From: Streptomyces decoyicus
Lineage (GTDB): Bacteria > Actinomycetota > Actinomycetes > Streptomycetales > Streptomycetaceae
Reading direction: 5' to 3'
Length of the DNA stretch: 64,000 nucleotides
Assembly: GCF_019880305.1 (NCBI RefSeq)
Contig: NZ_CP082301.1
Span: forward strand, 4,960,001-5,024,000
The notes under the pieces were generated by a model. That model had not been told where the DNA came from. It worked only from the letters and a program-made list of their open reading frames with translations, and ran no database searches. The translations under genes and the position numbers were made by a program. This document shows positions 51,106-58,694 of the stretch, piece by piece (within the stretch, counting starts at the first letter, position 1; every line of letters begins with the position of its first letter).

Positions 51106-52023
51106 GTGAGTGCTGCGATGCGAAGCCGTACCCCTGACCGCCTGTGCGCCGAGGCGGTCGACCTTGCCCGGGAGGCGGCGGAGGAAGCCGCACTGCCCGG
51201 CACGGTCGGCGAGCACATCGATGCGGTGGCCGACGGGGACCGCGTCGTCACCCACCTCTTCGCCTGCAACGAAGCCGGCTACCGCGGCTGGCGCTGGGCC
51301 GTGACGGTCGCCAGGGCCTCCCGCGCCAAGCTCGTCACGCTCGACGAGACGGTCCTGCTGCCCGGCCCGGACGCGCTGCTCGCACCGGAGTGGGTGCCGT
51401 GGAGCGAGCGGCTGCGCCCCGGCGACATGGGCCCCGGCGACCTGCTGCCCACCGAGGCCGACGACCTGCGCCTGGAGCCCGGCTTCACCGGTGAGGACGC
51501 CCCGCCGCCGAACTCCCCGGTCGCCGAGGGCATGGCCGCCGACGTCGCCGACTCCGAGGAGGCGGACGTCGTCCCGGGCTCGCCCGCGATCCAGCCCGCC
51601 CCCGAGCGCGGCAGCATCGCGGCGGTCGCCGAGGAACTGGGCATGCGCCGCGCCCGGGTCCTGTCCCGCTACGGCCTGCACACCGCCGCCGACCGCTGGG
51701 AAGAGGCCTACGGGGCCAAGACCCCCATGGCCCAGGCGGCCCCCGCCACCTGCGTGTCCTGCGGCTTCCTCACCCCGCTCCCCGGCTCCCTGGGCCAGGC
51801 CTTCGGCGTCTGCGCCAATGAGTTCGCCCCGGCGGACGGGCGCGTGGTGTCCCTCGCGTACGGGTGCGGTGCGCACTCCGAGGCCGCCGTCATGCCGAAG
51901 CCGCCGCGGCCGGCCGCGCCGGTGGTCGACGAGACGGTGGTCGAGCCGTTGTCGCTCCGCCCGGAGCGGGACGGGGGGTCGGTCGAGGAGACGGGACCGG
52001 CCGAGGAGCTCGGCCACAGCTAG
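51106..52023 (+). CDS. DUF3027 protein
   Basis: About 305 aa from GTG 51106. It has AVDLAREAAEEAALPGTVGEHIDAVADGDRVVTHLFACNEAGYRGWRWAVTVARA, LVTLDETVLLPGPDALLAPEWVPWSERLRPGDMGPGDLLPT, RVLSRYGLHTAADRWEEAYGA and a CVSCGF/CANEFAP segment that may bind zinc. This is the actinobacterial DUF3027 family. The acidic C-terminal tail is disordered. The start lacks a ribosome site, so the mRNA may be leaderless. Confidence 0.9.
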   Translation: MSAAMRSRTPDRLCAEAVDLAREAAEEAALPGTVGEHIDAVADGDRVVTHLFACNEAGYRGWRWAVTVARASRAKLVTLDETVLLPGPDALLAPEWVPWSERLRPGDMGPGDLLPTEADDLRLEPGFTGEDAPPPNSPVAEGMAADVADSEEADVVPGSPAIQPAPERGSIAAVAEELGMRRARVLSRYGLHTAADRWEEAYGAKTPMAQAAPATCVSCGFLTPLPGSLGQAFGVCANEFAPADGRVVSLAYGCGAHSEAAVMPKPPRPAAPVVDETVVEPLSLRPERDGGSVEETGPAEELGHS

Positions 52024-52090
52024 GCGCGCTGGCGCGCTGGGCCCCCGGCCCCACGTGGTTTTCTGCGGCGCCGTTTCGCCTCTCGTTCTT

Positions 52091-52164
52091 TCGCCTTCGG
52101 CGGGGGTGGGGGTGGGTGGTGGTCGGGCGGGGGCCGCGTGTCGCCTTCGGCGGGGGTGGGGGTG
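52091..52164. repeat. Left direct repeat with CGCCTTCGGCG mini-hairpin (2 copies)
   Basis: TCGCCTTCGGCGGGGGTGGG (continuing GGTG) occurs at 52091 and again at 52141, 50 bp apart, each followed by a CGGGCGGGGGCCGC block. CGCC-TTC-GGCG is a tight stem. Confidence 0.8.
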
Positions 52165-52205
52165 TTCGGGCGGGGGCCGCTTGCTGTTCGTGGTGGTGCC
52201 GGTGG

Positions 52206-52272
52206 TGGGCCTCCGGGGCCTGTGTTGTGGACTGCTTCGCTTTACGTCCACAACACAGGCCCCTCCGGCCCA
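52206..52272. repeat. Hairpin element A with loop TGCTTCGCTTTAC
   Basis: Arms 52215-52232 and 52246-52263 are perfectly complementary (18 bp). After a 3-base internal mismatch, TGGGCC/GGCCCA extends the stem. The loop (52233-52245) is TGCTTCGCTTTAC. Confidence 0.9.
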
Positions 52273-52425
52273 CCCCCTCCCGCCGGGTTGGGCGGCCGCC
52301 GCCCGGTGAGGGTGAAGGTTTTCAAGACCAGAAGCTCGGCCACGTCGTGGCGTAGCTGATGTTCGTGGTCTTTGTTTTTCTCCTGCACTTCCACCGGGGT
52401 GGGGCCCACAACGGACGGGAGGGGG

Positions 52426-52492
52426 CGGGGCCGGAGGGGTGGGTGTTCGGACGTAAAGCGAAGCAGTCCGAACACCCACCCCTCCGGCCCCG
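52426..52492. repeat. Hairpin element B with the reverse-complementary loop
   Basis: Arms 52426-52452 and 52466-52492 are perfectly complementary over 27 bp. The loop (52453-52465) is GTAAAGCGAAGCA, the exact reverse complement of the loop in element A. The arms share GTCC..AACAC and CCCCTCCGGCCC words with A, so B is an inverted relative of A. Confidence 0.92.
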
Positions 52493-52540
52493 AACCCGGC
52501 ACCCACCACAAACCCGGGGCCCCACCCCACACACCCCCTC

Positions 52541-52606
52541 CCGCCGAAGGCGGGCACACCTCCCGCCGAAGGCGGGGAAATCGACCGCCGAAGGCGGGAA
52601 ACAGGC
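52541..52606. repeat. Right tandem repeat, 22-bp period, three copies
   Basis: CCGCCGAAGGCGGG occurs at 52541, 52563 and 52585. It is the reverse complement of the CGCCTTCGGCGG core of the left repeats, so the cluster is bounded by inverted mini-hairpins. Confidence 0.85.
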
Positions 52607-52674
52607 ACGGCGGGGCACCCGCAGACGTGGGGCGATACCGTCGGCCCACCGACACACGCTTAGGGAGACGGACA

Positions 52675-55600
52675 GTGACAGCTACGTCGTGGGTGCGAGG
52701 CGCAGCCGGAGACCCGTTCGGGACGGCCCGACTGCGGCGTGGCGTGCTGGATGCCTGGGCCGCCTCGCCGGCCCGGTTCCGGGAGGATGCCAACGCCGAG
52801 GAGGACCTCGCGCTCGGCGGCTACCGCGACCGGCTCGCCGTGGAACTGGCGCAGAACGCGGCGGACGCGGCGGCCCGGGCCGGCGTCACCGGCCGGCTGC
52901 GGCTGACCCTGCATGCGGCCAATGGCGACGCGCCCGCCGTGCTCGTCGCGTCCAACACCGGCGCCCCGCTGGACGCCACCGGCGTCGAGTCGCTGTCGAC
53001 GCTGCGTGCCTCCGCGAAGCGTGAGGCCGGCGTGTCGGCCGGTGCGGTCGGCCGGTTCGGTGTGGGCTTCGCGGCGGTGCTGTCCGTGAGCGACGAGCCG
53101 GCGTTGGTGGGCCGTACGGGCGGAGTGCGCTGGTCGCTGGCCGAGGCGCGCGGGATGGCGGAGGAGGTCGCGGCGCACAGCCCCGGCCTGGGCGGCGAGT
53201 TGCGCCGGCGCGACGGGCATGTCCCGCTGCTGCGGCTGCCGCTGCCCGCGGAGGGCACGGCGCCCGAGGGCTACGACACGGCCGTCGTGCTGCCGCTGCG
53301 GGACGTCGCGGCGCAGGATCTCGCCGAGCGGCTGCTGGACGGGATCGACGCGGCGCTGCTGCTGACCCTGCCGGGGCTGTCCGAGGTCGTGGTCGAGACC
53401 CCGGAATGCGTACGGGAGTTGCGGCGGAGCCAGGACGGCCCGTACGTCCTGATCGAGGACAGTGAGCGCGGTGCCACCCGGTGGCGGGTGGCGAGCGACG
53501 GCGGTCCGCTGGACCCGGCGCTGCTGGCGGACCGGCCCGTCGAGGAGCGGCTGCGGCCGTCCTGGTCGGTGACCTGGGCGGTGCCGGTGGACGACGAGGG
53601 CGCACCGGCGCGTCCGGGGACGGCGGCGGTGGTGCATGCGCCGACGCCGACGGACGAGCCGCTGGGGCTGCCCGCGCTGCTGATCGCCTCGTTCCCGCTG
53701 GAGCCGACCCGTCGGCATGTCGCACCGGGCCCGCTGACGGACTTCCTGGTGGACCGGGCGGCCGCGACCTACGCGGGGCTGCTGGGCGACTGGCAGCCGG
53801 TGTCGGTCGGCACCCTCGACCTGGTGCCGGGGCCGCTGGGCAAGGGTGGTCTGGACGGTGAGCTGCGCCGGCAGGTGCTGGAGCTGCTGCCGCGGGTGCG
53901 GTTCCTGACGAGCGCGGGCGCGCCCGGAGGCCTGCCGGCCGAGCCCGAGGTGCCGGCGGCGGGCGAGTGGGACGAGGCCGGCGGCGGTGTGGACCGCTTC
54001 GTGCTGCGTCCGGTGGATGCCGAGTTGGTGGAGGGCGCGGGCGCGGCGACGGTCGGGGTGCTGGCCGAGCTGTTCCCGAGCCTGCTGCCGGCCGGTCTCG
54101 AACGCCGTCCCGAGCTGCGGGCGTTGGGTGTGGCCCGGGTGCCGCTCGGGGAGATGGTCGACCGGCTGGCCGGCGTCGAACGGTCGCCCGGCTGGTGGTG
54201 GCGGCTCTATGACGCGCTGGCCGGCACCGACCCGGACCGGCTCAGCGGGCTGCCGGTGCCGCTGGCGGGCACGGCGGGCCAGGGGCCCGGCGGGGGCGGT
54301 GGCGTACGGACCACGATCGGGCCGCGGCAGGTGCTGCTGCCGTTGCCCGGCGGCGGCCTCGACGAGGACGCCGCGGCCCGGCACCGTACGCTCGCCCGGC
54401 TCGGACTGAAGGTCGCCCACCCCGAGGCGGTGCACCCGCTGCTGGAGAAGCTGGGCGCCACCCCGGCCCAGCCCCGTGCCGTACTGACCACGCCCCAGGT
54501 GCGCGCGGCCGTGGCGAACTCACTGGACGCGGACGAGGACGCCTACGACGTCTTCGCCGACGAGATCGACGGCGGGGCGGGAGCTCCGCTGGGCGCCGAG
54601 GAACTGGCCGAGACAGTGCTCGGGCTGGTCCGGGACGCCAACCTCGCACCGGGGGACGAGCCCTGGCTCGGGGCGCTCGCGCTGCCCGACGAGGACGGTG
54701 AGCTGGCGCCCGCGGGTGAGCTGGTGTACCCGGGCAGCGCCTTCGAGCGGGTCATCCGGGAGGGTGAACTCGCGGCCTGCGAAGCTGAGTTGGCCGAGCG
54801 CTGGGGCGAGCAGCCGCTGACGTCGGTGGGCGTGATGGCCGACTTCGCGCTCGTCCGGGCCACCGATGTCGTCCTCGACCCGGACGAAATGGATCCGCGG
54901 GACGGGGACTTCGCCGAGCCCGACGACGTCGGACTGCTGGACGCGGTGGACGTCTGGTGCGAGGACATCCTCGACGCGCTGCCGGATACCCCCGTACCGC
55001 CGGTGGTGACCGAACTGGTGGCGGTCCGCGACCTCGACCTGGTCGACGACGACGCCTGGCCCGAGGTGCTGGCCATGCTCTCCCGCCCGCCCCTGCGCGA
55101 CGCCCTGACAGCACCGGTGCGGGTGCTGCTCCCCGACGGCACCACCGAATCGGTCCGCCCGTACACCGCCTGGTGGCTGCGCGGGCACCCGGTGCTCGAC
55201 GGCCGCCGGCCCGCCGGTCTGCGCTCGGCGGGTGGCGACCCGCTGCTGGCCGGGCTGTACGAGTCCGCGGACGCCGGCGAGGTCGACGCACAGGTGCTGC
55301 GGGCGCTCGGCGTCCGTACGTCCGTCGCCGCGCTCCTGGACGAGCCGGGCGGCGCGGCGGAGCTGCTGACCCGGCTCGCCGACGCCGAGCTGCCCGTCGG
55401 CGCCGCACAACTGCACGCGATCTACGGCTTGCTGGCGGACCTCGACCCCGATCAGGTGACCCTGCCCGACGAGCTGCGGACCGTGCTCGACCGGCAGGTC
55501 CGGGTGGTGGACGCGGCGGAGGCGGTGGTCGCCGACGCCCCGGACCTGGTACCGCTGGCCGCCGGCCTCGCCCTGCTGCCGGTACGCCCCGCCCGCGCCG

Positions 55601-55956
55601 CCGAGCTGGCGGAACTGCTCCAGGTACGGCGCCTGAGCGAGGTGCTCAACGCCGAGGTCCGCTCCGAGGGCGTACGCCACGAGGTGCCGGACGCCGTACG
55701 GGCCCTGCTCGGCGCCGCCACCCCCGAGGCGTACACGGAGCACGAGGAACTCCTCGTCGGCGACGGCCCCGACGACACCGTGGAACTGGACTGGCGCCGC
55801 ACCCCGGACGGCACGCTCCACGCCGCGACCCTGGAGGGCGTTGCGGCAGCCCTGGCCTGGGCAGCAGGCCAGTGGCCCCGCCGCTTCGAGGTCGCCGCCC
55901 TCCTGGAGGACCCGGACCGGGGCGAGGAACTGGCACGGGCACGGTGGTTCGACTGA
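52675..55956 (+). CDS. Sacsin-like GHKL ATPase-domain protein
   Basis: About 1093 aa from GTG 52675, with GGGAGA upstream. The N-terminal 250 residues form an Hsp90/sacsin-type ATPase: RLAVELAQNAADAAARAG (N-box), VLVASNTGAPLDATGVESLSTLRAS, GRFGVGFAAVLSVSD (G-box). The remaining 840 residues are acidic, Leu-rich, without recognised domains. Reading frames continuing upstream run through the hairpin repeats and are rejected. Such solo sacsin-like proteins are common in actinobacteria, and a chaperone-like role is inferred. Confidence 0.85.
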   Translation: MTATSWVRGAAGDPFGTARLRRGVLDAWAASPARFREDANAEEDLALGGYRDRLAVELAQNAADAAARAGVTGRLRLTLHAANGDAPAVLVASNTGAPLDATGVESLSTLRASAKREAGVSAGAVGRFGVGFAAVLSVSDEPALVGRTGGVRWSLAEARGMAEEVAAHSPGLGGELRRRDGHVPLLRLPLPAEGTAPEGYDTAVVLPLRDVAAQDLAERLLDGIDAALLLTLPGLSEVVVETPECVRELRRSQDGPYVLIEDSERGATRWRVASDGGPLDPALLADRPVEERLRPSWSVTWAVPVDDEGAPARPGTAAVVHAPTPTDEPLGLPALLIASFPLEPTRRHVAPGPLTDFLVDRAAATYAGLLGDWQPVSVGTLDLVPGPLGKGGLDGELRRQVLELLPRVRFLTSAGAPGGLPAEPEVPAAGEWDEAGGGVDRFVLRPVDAELVEGAGAATVGVLAELFPSLLPAGLERRPELRALGVARVPLGEMVDRLAGVERSPGWWWRLYDALAGTDPDRLSGLPVPLAGTAGQGPGGGGGVRTTIGPRQVLLPLPGGGLDEDAAARHRTLARLGLKVAHPEAVHPLLEKLGATPAQPRAVLTTPQVRAAVANSLDADEDAYDVFADEIDGGAGAPLGAEELAETVLGLVRDANLAPGDEPWLGALALPDEDGELAPAGELVYPGSAFERVIREGELAACEAELAERWGEQPLTSVGVMADFALVRATDVVLDPDEMDPRDGDFAEPDDVGLLDAVDVWCEDILDALPDTPVPPVVTELVAVRDLDLVDDDAWPEVLAMLSRPPLRDALTAPVRVLLPDGTTESVRPYTAWWLRGHPVLDGRRPAGLRSAGGDPLLAGLYESADAGEVDAQVLRALGVRTSVAALLDEPGGAAELLTRLADAELPVGAAQLHAIYGLLADLDPDQVTLPDELRTVLDRQVRVVDAAEAVVADAPDLVPLAAGLALLPVRPARAAELAELLQVRRLSEVLNAEVRSEGVRHEVPDAVRALLGAATPEAYTEHEELLVGDGPDDTVELDWRRTPDGTLHAATLEGVAAALAWAAGQWPRRFEVAALLEDPDRGEELARARWFD

Positions 55957-56043
55957 CGGAGGACGGGCATGGGTCCGGGCCCCGTCGCGCTGCGGCGGGG
56001 GCCGGTGCCCGCCGGTCGAGCCGCGGAGCGGCATGAGCGGTTC

Positions 56044-56415
56044 TCAGGACGTGTACTCGGAGTGCTGGACGGCGGAGGCCCAGAGCAGATCCCGCACGCG
56101 GGCGCATGCGGCGACCGTCTCGGGATCATCGATCACTTCGGGCCCGAGGACCCTCCCCGTGTCGTCGAAGTGCCCCACGGCCAGGAGCTTGTCATCGAAG
56201 AGCCACCAGTCATTGCCCTCTACAGGGAAGACCAGATCCTCGTGCAGCTTGTGGCGCGGTAGCCAGCGGATGGACTCGCCGGCCTCTACGTTGACGTGGG
56301 CCGTCGCGTACTCCCACTGAATGCAGGAGCTATGGGGCTCGGTGACGACCCGCACTCGGCGCACGGTCTTCCCGGGGCCGGTGACGCGCTGCATGAGCTG
56401 TGTCCACGGCACCAT
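56044..56415 (-). CDS. DUF6879 protein, N-terminus unclear
   Basis: About 123 aa from the only in-frame ATG (56413-56415, MVPWTQLMQRVTGPGKTVRRVRVV). It continues WEYATAHVNVEAGESIRWLPRHKL, NDWWLFDDKLLAVGHFDDTGRVLGPEVIDDPE and LLWASAVQHSEYTS, the DUF6879 core. Family-like residues (CTEEGPYESWLRGSVDNSF) extend in frame upstream of this ATG, but no ATG/GTG/TTG lies between them and the stop of the DUF397 gene. So the 5' end is either frameshifted or uses an unusual start. It is part of whiJ-like locus 2. Confidence 0.65.
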   Translation of the reverse strand: MVPWTQLMQRVTGPGKTVRRVRVVTEPHSSCIQWEYATAHVNVEAGESIRWLPRHKLHEDLVFPVEGNDWWLFDDKLLAVGHFDDTGRVLGPEVIDDPETVAACARVRDLLWASAVQHSEYTS

Positions 56416-56524
56416 GAACGAGTTGTCGACGCTCCCTCGGAGCCAACTCTCGTACGGGCCCTCTTCTGTGCACTTCGCCCTGATCCGGCGGGGGCCGGCC
56501 GGCCGTGGTGCACTGCGCGGTGGC

Positions 56525-56740
56525 TCAGCCTGCGAACTCTCCGTTCTTGACGGCGGTGAGGAAGGAGGCCCAGTCGTCCGCGCGGAAGGCCAGCGCGGGA
56601 CCGGTCGGGTTCTTGGAGTCGCGTACCGGGACAGCGCCGGGCATTCCATCGGCGACCTCGATGCACGCGGCGCCCTCACCGTTGCTGTAGCTGGACTTGC
56701 GCCAGCCGACCAGACCAGATGCGTCAGGAATCTTCTTCAT
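56525..56740 (-). CDS. DUF397 protein (whiJ-like locus 2)
   Basis: 71 aa, single DUF397 unit: LVGWRKSSYSNGEGAACIEVADGMPGAVPVRDSKNPTGPALAFRADDWASFLTAVKNGEFAG. It is textbook family length. The start overlaps the 3' end of the XRE gene by 17 bp, the same overlap as in locus 1. Likely cognate partner of that regulator. Confidence 0.93.
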   Translation of the reverse strand: MKKIPDASGLVGWRKSSYSNGEGAACIEVADGMPGAVPVRDSKNPTGPALAFRADDWASFLTAVKNGEFAG

Positions 56741-57563
56741 CTTCGTAGTCTCTCAGGTAACTGCGGATCAAATCGAGAGATCCGCTCTCCGGTAATGCCA
56801 TGGAGCGAGCAATATCAAAGCGCTGGGTGAGCTGGAGGACGCGTCGCGGCGACTCTACCGATTCACCTGAAGCGAAGCTCTCGGCATATCCGGTCGTCGT
56901 GCCGTTCCTGAGGGTGAGCAGGGTCAAACTCCCGGCCAGCAATGGATGTTCTCCCTCCCTGAAGGGCAGAATCTGAATCGACGTGTGCGGCAACCGAGCC
57001 ATCGTGAGGATGTGGTGAATCTGCCCAGTCATGCACTTTGCACCCCCAACTGGGCGCCTTAGTGCGGCTTCGTCCATGATTGCCCAGTAGAAGGGTGGTT
57101 CTGCCTTGTCGAATACGCGCTTGCGGCGCATTCGCGCTGCCGCCAGTTCGTTTACTCGTTCTTCGTGCTCGCCGGGCAGTGATTTCCGAATCAGGGCATG
57201 GGCGTAATCGTCGGTTTGCAGGAGTCCGGGAATCAGGCTGCTCTCGAATACCTGAATGCGAGCGGCCTTGGCTTCTCCATGAAGTACCGCACGCCCGTAG
57301 TCCGGAATCGACGAATCCTGCGCCATGGACAGTAACTCGACGAAGAGTCCGTCCGTGGCGAAGTGCGCGTCCAGGGCCTCGGCCAGCGCTTCCGAGGGCA
57401 ACTGCTCCCCGCGCTCCACCCGGCTGAGGTACGTATGCGGGTAACCGACCTTGTCGGCGAGGGCTCGTTGGGAAAGGCCCGCGGTCTCCCGCAGGCGGCG
57501 TAAGCGCCGGCCCAGTACCGAGCGCGGGGTGGCCCTGTCGTCGTCCTCGTTGTTCAGCTCCAT
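56724..57563 (-). CDS. XRE-family regulator with DUF5753 domain (whiJ-like locus 2)
   Basis: About 279 aa, exactly the length of the locus 1 paralogue. HTH: SVLGRRLRRLRETAGLSQRAL and GYPHTYLSRVERGEQLPSEAL. DUF5753: FESSLIPGLLQTDDYAHALI, PFYWAIMDEAALRRPVGG, TSIQILPFREGEHPLLAGSLTLLT. Two Leu codons are TTA: codon 21 (57501-57503) and codon 257 (56793-56795). The codon-21 TTA is at the same residue as in locus 1. Expected to be bldA-dependent. Confidence 0.93.
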   Translation of the reverse strand: MELNNEDDDRATPRSVLGRRLRRLRETAGLSQRALADKVGYPHTYLSRVERGEQLPSEALAEALDAHFATDGLFVELLSMAQDSSIPDYGRAVLHGEAKAARIQVFESSLIPGLLQTDDYAHALIRKSLPGEHEERVNELAAARMRRKRVFDKAEPPFYWAIMDEAALRRPVGGAKCMTGQIHHILTMARLPHTSIQILPFREGEHPLLAGSLTLLTLRNGTTTGYAESFASGESVESPRRVLQLTQRFDIARSMALPESGSLDLIRSYLRDYEDEEDS

Positions 57564-57623
57564 TGCTCGAACACACCTTCAACTCGCTGTCCACGGGCGC
57601 ACTTTGGTGACACGTACGGCGTG

Positions 57624-57655
57624 CACTCAGCGTATTCCGTCAGCAATGCTGAGTG
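57624..57655. promoter_or_regulatory. Inverted repeat in divergent promoter region (locus 2)
   Basis: CACTCAGC (57624-57631) and GCTGAGTG (57648-57655) are perfect 8-bp arms 16 bp apart. The word CACTCAGCGT (57624-57633) is identical to one in the locus 1 region. Candidate operator of the XRE regulator. Confidence 0.55.
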
Positions 57656-57726
57656 AGGACGAAAAGCCCCCGCGACCGCTGCCACGGTCCGGGGGTGTGG
57701 CCATCAGCCCTGTGGAGGTCGACGAC

Positions 57727-58053
57727 ATGAATCACGCTATCGGGAAACTTTCCGGCGTGACGGAGGAACACCACGGCCCCGTACGGCTGCTGCCCTGGTC
57801 GGGTCCTGACGGCAAGCCCTGTTATCTCGTGGGGGAGGGCGGCGGGTACGTCTCCCGGGTCGCTGACGAGATCGAGGGCGTACAGCTCGGCATGGCCGAT
57901 GCCATTCTCGGTCACGCGGAGGACATGCTCGGCGGCCGTCGGGTCACCAGTCGTGAGCTGCGGTTCCTCGCCCGGGGGTTGGCCGATGCGCTGCGGGATG
58001 TGCGGCGCATCGCGGAGAGCCGGGGGGCTCGGTTGGCCGCGTCGGGGGCGTGA
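57727..58053 (+). CDS. Conserved small protein of whiJ-like locus 2
   Basis: About 108 aa from ATG 57727, with a near-perfect GGAGGT 8 bases upstream. MNHAIGKLSGVTEEHHGPVRLLPWSGPDGKPCYLVGEGGGYVSRVADEIEGVQLGMADAIL, then a helical C-terminus (LRFLARGLADALRDVRRIAESR). This small family habitually sits divergent to XRE/DUF397 genes. Function unknown. Confidence 0.75.
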   Translation: MNHAIGKLSGVTEEHHGPVRLLPWSGPDGKPCYLVGEGGGYVSRVADEIEGVQLGMADAILGHAEDMLGGRRVTSRELRFLARGLADALRDVRRIAESRGARLAASGA

Positions 58054-58105
58054 ACGCGAGGGGCACTGCGGGGTGTGAGTACGACGCGCAGCGCACCGTA
58101 GGGGA

Positions 58106-58291
58106 TCAGTTCGAGCGGAATCTCTTGACGAGGCTCCAGATGACGACGATGGCGGAGAGGGCGAGGAGGGGCCACACCCACCAGTCGAAGGTGCCGTCGC
58201 CGGTGCCGCCGTAGTGGCCGCCGTAGTGGTGGTGGTAGTGACGGTGCGAGCTCGCCAGCACCCTGTACGCCAGGTCCCCGTGGGATGTCAT
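58106..58291 (-). CDS. His/Tyr-rich small membrane peptide (paralogue 2)
   Basis: 61 aa from ATG 58289-58291. MTSHGDLAYRVLASSHRHYHHHYGGHYGG (6 His in the core), then one membrane helix (WWVWPLLALSAIVVIWSLV) and KRFRSN. It is clearly related to the peptide at 58431-58622. Same strand as the CtpE-like ATPase upstream. The His cluster could bind metal. Confidence 0.7.
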   Translation of the reverse strand: MTSHGDLAYRVLASSHRHYHHHYGGHYGGTGDGTFDWWVWPLLALSAIVVIWSLVKRFRSN

Positions 58292-58430
58292 GGGGCAGGA
58301 GCGTAGTACGGCAGAAGTGCCCGGGGTATCGGCCGGGCAGGTTCTCTTCGGCCCCAAGTACCGCCCGCCGGTGGGGGAGCGCGGGGGCCTCCTCAGCCCG
58401 ATGGTGCACCATGCGCGCCGCGGCCGGCGC

Positions 58431-58622
58431 TCACCTGGAGCGGAGCCGCCGCTTCACGAACACCCAGGCGACCCCGAGCACGACGCCGACCGGGATCATC
58501 CACCACGCGCCGGCGAACGAGACGCCGGAGGAGTGGGAGTCGTAGTGGCCGCCGTAGTGGCTGGAGTGGTGATGCGAGCGGGCCAGCAGCTCGAATGCGC
58601 GGGCTCCCGAGTGGAATGTCAT
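58431..58622 (-). CDS. His-rich small membrane peptide (paralogue 1)
   Basis: 63 aa from ATG 58620-58622. MTFHSGARAFELLARSHHHSSHYGGHYDSHSSG (7 His), one membrane helix (AWWMIPVGVVLGVAWVFV) and KRRLRSR. The layout (MTxHxxxA..LA-S-His cluster-YGGHY-TM-KR) matches its downstream neighbour, so the two arose by tandem duplication. It lies 73 bp after the P-type ATPase stop, same strand. Confidence 0.72.
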   Translation of the reverse strand: MTFHSGARAFELLARSHHHSSHYGGHYDSHSSGVSFAGAWWMIPVGVVLGVAWVFVKRRLRSR

Positions 58623-58694
58623 GGGCACGGACTCTAGGGGAGGCGGGGTGGGCGTCGCGATGCCGGGGCGTAGGTGGTGGACGGGAGGCGGACG

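Larger units (their letters stand above)
52024..52674. other. Gene-free 650-bp region made of hairpin repeats
   Basis: Composition is strand-biased (G-rich left, C-rich right) and the whole interval reads as a loose inverted repeat. It contains the paired hairpins, left direct repeats and right 22-bp tandem repeats listed separately. Between the two hairpins (52300-52400) is a plain stretch with ordinary base composition and no gene. Confidence 0.8.

Noticed and set aside
52372..52674. N-terminal extension of the sacsin-like protein by about 100 residues
   Set aside because: The extension would be translated from the hairpin and tandem repeats, gives Arg/Pro/Thr-rich filler, and the GTG at 52675 has a good ribosome site.
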